In this document: positions 28,101 through 40,100 of the stretch, one piece after another | Layout: each line of letters starts with the position of its first letter | Numbering within the stretch: the stretch's first letter is position 1 | Source: Acinetobacter sp. Ac_5812 | GTDB lineage: Bacteria > Pseudomonadota > Gammaproteobacteria > Pseudomonadales > Moraxellaceae | Length of the DNA: 64,000 bases | Assembly (NCBI RefSeq): GCF_013072695.1 | Contig: NZ_LXUK01000012.1 | Span: 372,546-436,545 of the forward strand | Reading direction: 5' to 3' | Translations under genes and position numbers: made by a program | Notes under the pieces: generated by a model | Seen by the model: the letters and a program-made list of their open reading frames with translations, nothing else | Told to the model about the DNA's origin: nothing | The model's database searches: none

Positions 28101-31100
28101 ATTACCGTAACCGCAAAAGACAATGGCGATGGTGATATTAATCAAGTTCAGATTGAGCGTAAGAGTTTTGTTGTGACGGTAAGAAGTTATAGCGAAGCAC
28201 CTAGCCTCAGTGTGCCGACACGAAATGTCGCCGTGGTTGGGCAACAAATTCGTATTCCAGTCGCAGTAATTGATTTAGATCAAGATACCCTGAATTATAT
28301 CGTGCAGGGTCTACCAACAGGTGCTCAACTTCTGCAAAGTACCACTTATGGTTATGCTGAAATTGTTTGGACTCCAACTGCGAGCCAAATTGGCCAATAT
28401 GATTTAAGTGTCCAAGTTTCTGATCAGGGCTTACCACCTAAAGATTTAGGCTATGCCGTGCCTGAAGGCTTTGTTGCTGTACCGAATGTAGTAGCACAAG
28501 ATATTCGTATTGTCGTGCGTGCAAATAATCTTGCACCAGAATTGCTTGATGTTCAGGTACAACAAGGTGGTAGCGTAGAACAGCAAGCTGATCAAATTAT
28601 TCTGAAGGCCCAAGAAGGTCAGCAGTTGACATGGACGATGACGGTCAAGGATGCCGACTTAGATCAATTGTATTGGTCCTTTAGTGCCTTACCTCGAGGG
28701 GTCAATGTTACAACGCAAGCACTAGGGAATGGTCAAAGCCAGCTTGTATTTAAGTGGTTGCCATCCATGTTTGCTGCACAAAGCAGTTTAGGGACAACGC
28801 AATTAGGTCAATATAACTTTAGTGTTCGCGTGACGGATGGGAGTGCGCAGCTCAATCGTAATATTCAAATCCAAGTTGCCAATGTCAATCAACAGCCTGT
28901 ATTTACCAGCGTACCATTACAACTGGTATATGAAGGTGAAACCCTTTCATTTAATTTATTGGCCCAAGATGGCGATAATGATGCGTTACGTTATCAGTTA
29001 GTACATGATGCGAATACACCAGCGGGCATCTATGTCGAGGCAACCACAGGTTATGTTGAATGGACACCTGCACAAGACACGGTAAATAATGCTTTAAGTG
29101 ATCAGAAAGCGTTTGATCTTACTTTTATGGTGAGCGATGGTCAGCTTTCAGTACTTAAAACGGTTCAAGTCCGTGTATTGGATATTAATAAAGCACCTAC
29201 CATTCAGAGCAGTAATCGAACACTATTGGTCGGCCAAGCGTTCCAATTAGATGTGCTGAAAGCTGCTCAAAATAGCCTAAGCGATAAACGTAATATCTAT
29301 GTTTCAGATGTAGATGGTACAGTACAAACCCAAGCGCTTACGGTCAGTTTTGAACAGTTACCGCAAGGTGCTTACTACGATGCGACTTCAGGGCGTTTGT
29401 CATGGACACCAAGTGCGGGTCAAGTTGGAAAATTTGTATTCTATGCACGTATTTCAGATGGTTATGATACGGTCCGCCAAGCGATAACCTTCAATGTTGT
29501 TGCAGAGCAAAAAGCTTATCAACCTGACCTACATATCGAAACGACCCCAGCTATTCCTGTTGTTGCAGGACAAATTGTGACAGCAACAGTCCGAGCAGAT
29601 AGCTTCAGTGCCATTGTGAATACTGTGATTGAAGTACGTGGTAGTGCATTAGGTACGGATCAATGGCAGGCAGTCACTTTAGATTCGACCGGTCGTATTA
29701 AACTGACTGGACAGCAACCAGGATTGATTGAAATTCGGGCGACAACTATTGATATTGATGGATTTAGTCAGCAACGAACTGAAACAATCCGAGTCAAAGA
29801 TCCATCGGATAACGTCGCGCCTGTTTTAACATGGCAAGGCCAGCTGAGTGGTGCTGCAATCACTACAGCACCGATTGTGATTGAAAGCACGACTGAGCTG
29901 ATGGCGTTTATCAAAGAACAGCAGTTGATGGGCTATAAGCTAGAAATAGCGCGTAACAGCACTGGGACATTACAATGGCAGAGCCTACAAGAGATTGCAC
30001 TTAAAGCAGTACAAACTAATCAAAACCTCAATATTTTTGCTTTAAATCCAGCATTACTTGCGAATGGTGTTTATCAGTTACGTTTGACAGCGTGGGACCT
30101 CGTTGGTCGTGTTGAAGAACTTTATGCCAATATTGAAATTAGCAGCAGTGCAAAACAATTGAATCAAGCCAGTCATGTGGATGCAACGTTACAGCTTGGG
30201 TCACAAACACTTGATTTAGTTCGTTCAATTACCGCAGGTGTACAGGGCGATTTCTCTAACTGGAGCAGTGCATTATTTGATACTCAGTTGACACATAACC
30301 AACGGTTAACCAATAGTGTGGGCGGCGTTGCAGCATGGCAAATTGGAGCAAAAGTCTGGCTGCAAATTCCGCAAGCAATGACAGGTGCCCATGCAATACA
30401 AACGCAATATCTAAGCTTTAGCTTGAATTTACAGACCCAATATGTAAATGGGACAAGTACTGGTATTCGTCAACTCACCCCACAATTTAGTAATGACCAA
30501 GGCTGGCGTTTAACCGCACATACAGCATTTGACTTACATACAGATACGCTTGTTCAACAAGGACAAAGCTTATATAACGAAACGACAGGACTCGCATGGG
30601 CACCAAGCTATTTCAGCTTAACTGCACCAAATGGTACGCGTTATGTACTGGATCAAACTGGCAAAGTATTGTCTGTCACATTCACCAATGGTGAACAATG
30701 GTTGGTGAGCCAAAACAATATCGTATTGGTCGGTGGTCAAAGCTCACAAAGCATTGAGTTTAAACGTGACAGCCAAGGGCGTGTCAGCCAAGTGATCGGT
30801 CGAGATGCACAAGCGAAGGCGATCAGCTTGGTCTATAAATACAATCAATCGAATCAGCTGGAATTGGTGCGTAACCTGATTACAGGTGAAGTAGTTCAAC
30901 GCTATAGTTATTCATCTACAGGCGAAGTCCGTCTGGAAAAAGCCACCGCTTATTTGGGTGCAAGTGTAGATTGGCTCAACCAAAACCAATCTTTACCGCA
31001 ATGGCAGGGTGAGTTGACCAGTCAAACACAGTATTTTGATTTTGCGATTCGTGAGTCAGAATTGGCATCTACCATTAAAGCAATGGGTGCTACTGGTGCT

Positions 31101-34100
31101 GTGTTAGTGGCAATAGAAACACAAGGCAATGTTCAAGACATTGGTGTTGCAGATACAAGTATTGTGTCGCAACAGCGACATGGTGATCGTACCATTACCT
31201 TGGTTCGAATCACTTCGGCAGGCTTTAAACAGTTGGCTGTAAAAGGAACGGGTTCTGTTGCGGTTCGTTTATCTATAGTGGGCGATTTAAATCGTGATGG
31301 CTATGTCGATGGTTTAGATAGTGCGTTGTGGCAACAAGCACAAGCAGGGCAACAGCAATTTGATTTAAATGGTGATGGCGTTGTCAATAATACCGATTTA
31401 CAAGTTCTCTATGCTAACTATGGTTGGAAATCAAACCAAGCACCAGTTAATGTGGTCGAACATGGCAAACAAGCTTTAAAAACGCATACAGATTTATCGG
31501 TCAGTGGTGCATTGGAGCAGATTGCAGTTGATCGTGAGGGGGATACGGTTTATTGGAATATTTTAGGTAATACACATGGTATTGCTCAACTTTCACCAAA
31601 TGGTAAGAATCTTAGCTTTAAACCAGAAGCAGGCTTCTCAGGTTATGCGACAGTAACGCTACAAGCAGATGATGGTTATAGCAAAGGTCAGCCAATTGAA
31701 CTGAAAATCTATGTGAGTGATGCCAAGTTAGTTTTAATTCATGTTGAACGTTTGGCGGCATTGGCGTTGGGTAATGGTGCAACCTTACAAGTCAAAGGTG
31801 ATTTTGAAGATGAAAGTGGCGTTATCTTAACGGCTGATTATTTGCAATTTGTCAGTGATAACCCGAATGTGCTCACTGTAGATGGGCAAGGTAATATCAC
31901 GACCAAGAAAGCTGGTATCGCAACAATTCATGTATCTGCTCGTGGTATTGAAGGGGTGAATGCAATTTCAGTCAGCTTATATGGTGATGAACCTGAGCTG
32001 GATGACAATGGCTTTGAAGTTGATGTTTATCCAAAAGCAGTAACCTTGCCACTCAATGGTGAGCGTCAACTTAAAGTGACCGATATTGATGGGAATAAGG
32101 TTTCAGCGGCTTCTGCTGGTACTAAATACTATATCAGCGATAGCAGTATTGCAGAGATTAGTGTTGATGGTCTGATTCATGCCAAAGCAACAGGTATTGC
32201 ACAAGTTACTGTGATCAATAAAGGCCACCAATATACCTTTAGCCTGATTATCCAACAACCTGAAATTGGTTCTGCGGTCGTAGATGCCAAGAAAGGTGCT
32301 GTGGTTCAGGATGAACAGGGCAATATCTTAATGGTTGCGCCAGGTGCTGTAAAAGAAGGTACTGAAGTTTCGATCAAGGCTAAATCATTGGATGATGTGG
32401 GTATGCCATTGCCTGCACCTGATGTTTTAACTTCATTGGTTGCCTTTGATATTAATGTTGGCGATGAAAAAACGGGCTTGCCGTTACAACTAGCGATAAA
32501 AGTTCCACAGCAAGCTAGAAATCCAAAAACAGGCGAGATTGAGACCTTAAAAGCTGGAACAGAAGTTTTCTTTTTCAAAAAAGGCATTATTCGTGATGTA
32601 GATGGTTCTGAACACGAAACTTGGTGGTTGGTTGACAATGGTATTGTTGGTGATGATGGTGTTGCTAGAACATCAAGCCCACCTTATGACGGTGCAAACT
32701 GGAGCGGGTCTTACTTAGTATCATATTCAAATGTTGATCCAACGACAGGTGAAGCAACTGTTAGAGGGGTACATTATGAAAGATATATATGGGCAGCTAA
32801 TGCAAGTCTTGCACTAGCAATTGGCGGAGCTGTCTATGGAAATCCTTATCTGTTAAGTTCTGCTGTAGGGTTGTTTGCAACTATGGCCAGTCCTGCTGTG
32901 ATGTTGAGTTATACCATTGCAGGAGCTTATAAACAGGCGATTCCTAAAGAAGACTTTAAGTTAGCAAACTCAGAGATTACATTCCCTGATGTACCAAGTT
33001 CTCCGGTATCTGAACCAGTAATTACTAAATTGGAATATGATGCTGAGAATAGAAAATTGTCAATTACAGCTAAAAATTTCATTCCAGAAGGGCAATCAGC
33101 TAATAATTTTGAGATAAAAGTATGGCTCGTGCCAAGAGGTAGTCAAATTGATAAACCGACTAATAACACTATTGATCCTGATCGGGGACTGATTTGGCAA
33201 GGTTTCACTGTTACCCCAGCATCTTCTACTCTAGAACGGGTAACAATTGATCTGCCAAAAGGTGTCGCGTTATCTATGCATCTCATCTATATCGAACGAA
33301 TTGCTAAAGCAAGTACAGATGGTGGGCAAGAACTTGTAGGACTACCTGTTGATAGTAATCCTATTCAGGCATGGAAGCTTGGCACAGAGGATGTAATTGT
33401 TACTACACCAAATTCAATTGATATATTCCGTGTAGATAAAGTTAAAAATACAACGACTCTAGTCAAAACTATTACAGACTATCAATTAGGAAATAGCCAG
33501 TCAGAAAAGACTGTAAAAATGCAGGGTCATGTTGCTGATCCAATTACTTATAATAATGATGGAACTTTAGCATTTATTATTAGTCGTAATGTTTTAACTG
33601 GTGATAAAATTCTAGTTTTAGATACTCAGACCCTTGAAATTGTACATGAGTTGGGTGTGTTTGGTGCTGGAGAAAATTTATCATCTTTAGTTATGGATAA
33701 TAACTGGTTGTATATCACAACTGGTGGTTATTTCTCAGGTAGTGCAGGGCGATTAATCAGAATTAATGTTGATCCACTAGATAATAATTTTTTATTGCAG
33801 CAGCAAACGATTGACTTAGGATTTACACCTAAAAATGGTTTTTGGGATTCCGCGATTAATAATGGAAGTTATTTAGCTTTAACATCTCCAACTGCAAATT
33901 CAAGATATAACTATAGTTCATCTCTTTCTGGGGGGGATGTTTATATTGTTGATCTTAATGATATAAATGAGGATGGTGAATATGCAGGAAAAGTTGTTAC
34001 GTTAAAAGAAGAAGACTTTTTAGTTAATGCGAATACTAAAGGTAAATTGCCTCAATATATATCTTCAGGGACAGGCAATGCTGAGTTTATTTTATCAAAT

Positions 34101-37100
34101 ACTCGTGATAGAAATAATGGTTTAGCGACTATTACCTTAAAGACAGATAAGAAAGGTAAACTTTTAGAAAGTGGAGCAGTTATAAAGAGTCATTCTTTAT
34201 CGGCAGTACAAAAAAGTTATTCACCTTATAACCAATTCCGTCAGGAGGTACAATCAGCAGCTGGAAATGTAATTGTGCTCTACACGGATGAGAAAGGTGT
34301 TACGACAGAATATGCAATTGTCGCTGATGACTATAGCTTATTGGAAGATCCACTTTGGAATTGGGATAATAATTTCGGGGCAGGAAAGCAATCAGGGGGT
34401 AAGCTTGGAATTATTCGAGATCCATTTGGTAAACAGGGTTCACCTACTTTCCTTGGTTCAACAACGCCACTTGCCAGTCTAGGAATTATGCTAGTCCCAG
34501 GCTCTATCTCTCAATTAACAATAGATGCGAATGGGATGCTATATGGCAATGTATGGATGGATGAATATATTGATGATGGTCATGGTGGTGTCGCTGGTAC
34601 ACGATTAAATAAAAATTTATTTGTATGGAATGCAACAGCATTGATTGAAATGGCTGAAGTTGCATATGAAACAAATAAAGGAGACACTTCAAAACCATTT
34701 GATTTGAAAAAAGATGGTAATAAGTATACACAAATAGCGCCACCACAAATGCTTAAGGGCAACTCAACAAATGATTTGTTCGCATGGATTTATGGGATAG
34801 GAACATATGCTTCGACTACTCAAATAGCACATTTAAAGTCAACTGGTAATAAAGAAGATCTGAAATTCATCATGAGCCCATATAATGACTTGGGTAAAGA
34901 GGATAATGTCTATACGGGGGCATTAGGAATCTCACAAGCTGAAATTGCAAAGAAAATTAAGGCAGGTGATTTTAGCGCATTAGATGCAGGATTATATTAC
35001 TTAAAATCAGGGCTTTATAATGGATGGGATTTCGCCACAATGGGATTTGTGGGGCGTTATGCTGAATTGCTTAAGAAAAATGAAAAGGGGGAAATAAGTG
35101 ATAGTGATTTAATCCAAGCTGCAGGTGTTGATGCTTTTGGCTCAACTTTAGCAATGGCTCTTGGTGCCAGAATTGGTTTAGCAGCAGAAGCACGATTTGG
35201 AGCAGGTGCTAAGGCTATGCTAACAGAATCAATTACATATGCAGCTGTAGATACTGCTACACAAGCCTATATTTATAAAGTAACAGGTGGTAAGGCAGGC
35301 AATAATGATGAATATGCACTCTTAACTTCGGTTGGTATGGATATGGCTGTTGGAGCAGGCTTACATTTAGCGGGACGAGTCTTCTTAGGTGCTAAAACGA
35401 TGTGGAAAACACCGACTGAAGCAAATCGTCTTGAATATAAGATTGTTATGCCAACAGCAAGAGCGGATATTGAAGCCAAATATTTATTTACTAAAGCAGA
35501 TACAACTGGTCGGAGTTTAATATTAGGAGATGGAGGGAAATATACCTCGGCAATTTCTGGGAAAGAAATAGAAATTCCTAAAGCACGAACTATGACTTCA
35601 CAACAGGCAACGGATTGGTTAGCTGCTCAAGCAAGAGAAATGAAAGCAATTATAGACAAGATTAAACAAATTGATCCGTCTATAAGTACAGAGAATCTTG
35701 CGATAGCTGCGGTACATATTCGAAATTCTTTTGTAAATGCAGCTCGTCAGTCTATAGCGGACACCCGTGTATTTGCAAAGTTAGAAGAGAATAGACCACT
35801 TTGGGATTATCGTTATAAAGAAAGTGAGTTAGCGAAACAGGGATATGGTGGTAATAAATTAAATCAAAAAATAATTGATGATGCATTAGATATAGAGGCG
35901 TTAAAGCTTGAAACTAAGCATATCCAATGTTTCCCCGCAGGAACATTGGTACATACGGATAAAGGTTTAGTACCGATTCAGGATATTAAAGTTGGAGATA
36001 TGGTTTTATCACGTCCTGAGTGGGGTGGTAAAGATGCGCCAACCGAATATAAGCGTGTTTCAAGGGCATTTTGTTCGGGTGAAGATAATATTATTCAGTT
36101 ACCTTATATATGTGAGTCTGAGCCTGAAGTTATAAAAGTTACCTACTTAACAGATTATCACCCTGTCTGGAATGAAATTAAACAAGAGTGGATACCTGCC
36201 ATAAAACTAGAGGATGGCGACGAACTTTGCTTTATTGAAAATGAAAAGATTTTTTTTGTTTATGGAGCATCTAAAGTTTTTAATTTTAAAGATGATGGAA
36301 GTATTGGTTTTTGTAATCATTATTTACATAATTCACTTGGATATAGTGTTGGACATTCGTTTGTGTATAATGGAAAGCACTCTATAAAAACTGATTATTT
36401 GCAGAATAATGATTTATCTAATCAATATTCTAGATATATTGATGACTTTGAAAATTTTGATATAGAAAACAATGACTATCCTGATGATTTTGATGGAGTG
36501 ACTAGGTTTAAAACAAAAGTATATAATATTGAAGTAGAAGACTTTCATACCTATTTTGTTGGTAATGAAGGACTTTGGGTACATAACTCAAACTGTTTTT
36601 ATCAGTATGATCCTAATCTAAAATTAGGTAGTGCTCCAATACCTACAAATATTGTCGCCAGAGATACTTTAAGATCAGATGTTCTGCCTAATTTTGTACA
36701 TTGGACTCCAGATATCAAAAATGTTAAGGAAATTTTTTCCAAACCATCTGATGGGGGAGTTTTCTTGAAACCTTCAAGCTTCAGAGAACAAGGAGGCGAT
36801 TTTGAAAGAAAAGCTTGGGGAACAAGAACAGATGCAAATGTACCAGATAGTCATATGGAAATAGGTGTAGTATTTCAGCATCCATATAATCTATCTACAA
36901 ATATAAATCCTAAAACAGTTAAAGAAAATTTTAGGATGTATGAGGGAGTAAAGGTTGATAAAAATGGTCTTTTAGAAGTCATAGATCGTAAGGATTATAA
37001 TTGGGTAAATCAAACTGAGCGTTTTAGAAATGAATTTCAAATGCCAAAAATGATAGATGCTCTTTATAGAGATGCTTTAGGCTTATTCGCAAATACAGAT

Positions 37101-40100
37101 AAAGTTAGTAAAGTAGTTTATTTGATTGATAGAAAACCATCTAATTTAGATGCACAAGGAAATAATAAAATTATCAATTTTTTTAATTCTGAAATTGTAG
37201 ATAAACTTAAGTTACCAGATTTTGGAGGAATTAACGTCACAGAATTAAAAGATAAAGATGGAAATATCATTGTATCTAGACAAGAGATATTAAGTAAAAT
37301 TAAGGATGCTTTTGATCAAGGTAAAATTAAGTTTACGGATGATTCTATTAATTATCAACTTGTTGCCTTTGAAGGAAATTCTACAACTACTATTACTCAA
37401 ACAGAAATAGATACACTTCTACCAATTGCCAAAAATTATTGGTTAGAAGCAGGGGCATCCCAAAAAGTTCTTGATAGTGCACAGTTCCATATTGCGGACT
37501 TAGGTACAAATGTTGCAGCAATCACGGAAGGTGCGCAAATTACTTTAGATGCCACAGGCGCAGGCTGGGGGTGGTTTATTGATACTACGCCATTAGAAAG
37601 TAGTGAATTTACACTTGGTGGTAGTTTAAGCATGAAGGCCACAGAGGGTAGTTCCGCACATGGAAAACTAGACCTGCTTACTGTCTTGATTCATGAGTTA
37701 GGCCATGTACTTGGGCTTGATCCTCAATTACAAAATGATGTCATGACCCGTGTACTGGATACAGGCGAAAGACGTTTACCAAGTGCGGCTGATATTGCTT
37801 TCCTTAAAAATCGTCATAACGATGCTCCAATGGTGAATTCAACCTTAACGGTTCAATCTGCAGCATGGCAGACACCAAACTTGTTGAATGATCAATTTGC
37901 AGAAGTGATTGCGGGTAATCAAGTCAGTGGAAGCTGGTTTACTCAAGGTGAAATTATACTTTCAGGACAGGAGTTACAGCTTAAAGAAAGTAGTACTCAA
38001 CATACCAATCTATCCCAAGCCTTTAAACTCGGGGCACAAGATCGAGTCCTTACATTTACGGTAAAAGATCAGCATCTAACAGACTATAACAATGGTCCAG
38101 ATGATGCATTTGAGGTTGCGCTGCTTGATGCAAAAACAGGTGAAGCACTATTTAAAGTGAATGATCTGAGTCAATCAGATGCACTCTTTAACCTGCAAGC
38201 CAATGGTCAAAACTATTTGGCACAAGGAATTGAGCGAGTTATCAACAGTGATGGTAGCCAAACATTCTTTATCAACCTTGACCAAGCTTTAGTTGGCAGA
38301 GAAGTTCTATTATCTTTTGATTTACTTGGCTTTGGGGCAGCAGATAGTTCAGTCACGCTTAGCAATATCCGTTTAGTTGCTGAAGCATTGGCGATGAATG
38401 ATCGCTACCAGTTCGATGAAGATACAACCCTCACGGGCAATGTGTTGGATAATGACTTACTGATTGGTAAATCAATTGAAAACGTGGTGCTCGTGGCTGC
38501 ACCGCAACATGGTGAGTTGGTCCTGCTTGCCAATGGTGAATTTAGCTATGTACCGCATGCCAACTATTTTGGTGCGGATCAATTTAGCTACTACTTTGTC
38601 ACTGTCGATGGGCAGCAGTCTAAAGTTGCGACTGTACAATTTGATATCAACCCAGTAAATGATGCACCGATTTTTAGCCAACAACCAAATTGGGAAATTA
38701 TTGCAGGTGAACCACTGGTCTTAGATTTTGATAGCTACGTTAAAGATGTCGAAAGCAATCCAGTTACAGTACAAATCACCCAACAGCCACAATACGGCAC
38801 AATTAGCTACGATGCTGTGACAGGTCACTATGTCTATTTGGTTGATAAGGATTTTGTGGGTGATGATACATTTACGGTTGTACTCAGCGATGGTACAGAT
38901 TCTTCCCAACCTTATACCTTTAGTATTCATGTTTTGGCATCAAATACGGCACCTGTATTAAATACACAAGATATAGAGATCGATGAAGATCAAGCGGTGA
39001 TCTTTGATCCATTGGCAAGTGCTTATGATGCAGATGGTGATGTACTTGGCGCGCATATAACGCTACAGCCGCTATATGGACGTTTAGAACAATTGGCGGA
39101 TGGGCGTTATCAATACGTACCAAATGCCAATTACTTTGGTACAGACAGCTTTAGCTACTATGTCACAGATGGAAAAATGGATTCACAAGCGGTCAGCGTG
39201 ACGATTCATATCAAAGCTGTGAATGATGCTCCGATGCTACAAGCACAAACGCTGATCACAGACGAAGATACAGCGGTCTTCATTGATTTACTGGCGACAG
39301 CACAGGATATAGAAGGCGATGTATTAAATGCCGTCATTGTGACGGAACCTGTCCATGGACAACTGGTACGATTGACGGATGGACGTTATCAATATGTGCC
39401 ACATGCAAATTATTACGGTACGGATAGCTTTAGCTATTATGTGATTGATCATGCGCTAAACTCGCAGGTTGTAACCGTATCGATTACTGTAAATGCAGTA
39501 AATGATGCACCGACATTGTTTGCACAACAGATAGTGACGAATGAAGATAGTGCGGTAACGATAGATCTTCTTTCAACAGCTCAAGATGTAGAGCATGATA
39601 TCTTAACGCTTGTACTAGTTTCACAACCTCTCAATGGTCAGTTGAAACCATTAGCAAATGGACAATATCAATATGTACCGAATGCCAACTACTTTGGTGC
39701 AGACAGCTTTAGTTACTATGTAACGGATGGTGAGCTTAAATCTCAGACGGTTGTGGTTGCTATTACGGTTAACTCTGTAAATGATGCCCCAACTGCAAAC
39801 GCTCAAACTGTTCAAGGTTTAGAAGATCAAGTCCTGATTTTAAAATGGTCTGATTTTGCTGTGCTCGATACAGATGGCGATGTCTTAAGCATAGAAATTA
39901 GCGCTCTCCCTCAAACTGGTTTATTACAACAGTTTATCCATGACCAGTGGGAGTTAGTGAGTGTAGGCACACGTTTCAATCAAGCCGATTTTAATGCTGG
40001 GCATATTCGTTTTGTGCCAAGTTTGAATGAGGCCAGTGATCGTGCAATAGCGGGTATTGGTAATCAAAAAGCAATTTATGCACAAGTTGGTTATAAAGCT

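Noticed and set aside
32306..32638. 110-codon reverse-strand open frame inside the giant gene, and many similar short frames on both strands
   Set aside because: They lie wholly within a long coding frame, have no ribosome-binding sites and no recognisable protein content; they are antisense or shifted-frame shadows.
35928..36587. Full homing-endonuclease intein
   Set aside because: About 220 residues, no LAGLIDADG or HNH endonuclease insert visible; better described as a Hint domain, though splicing is not excluded.
38377..39790. CRISPR-like or satellite DNA array
   Set aside because: The 279-base periodicity is that of 93-residue protein domains in frame, with no short repeats separated by unique spacers.
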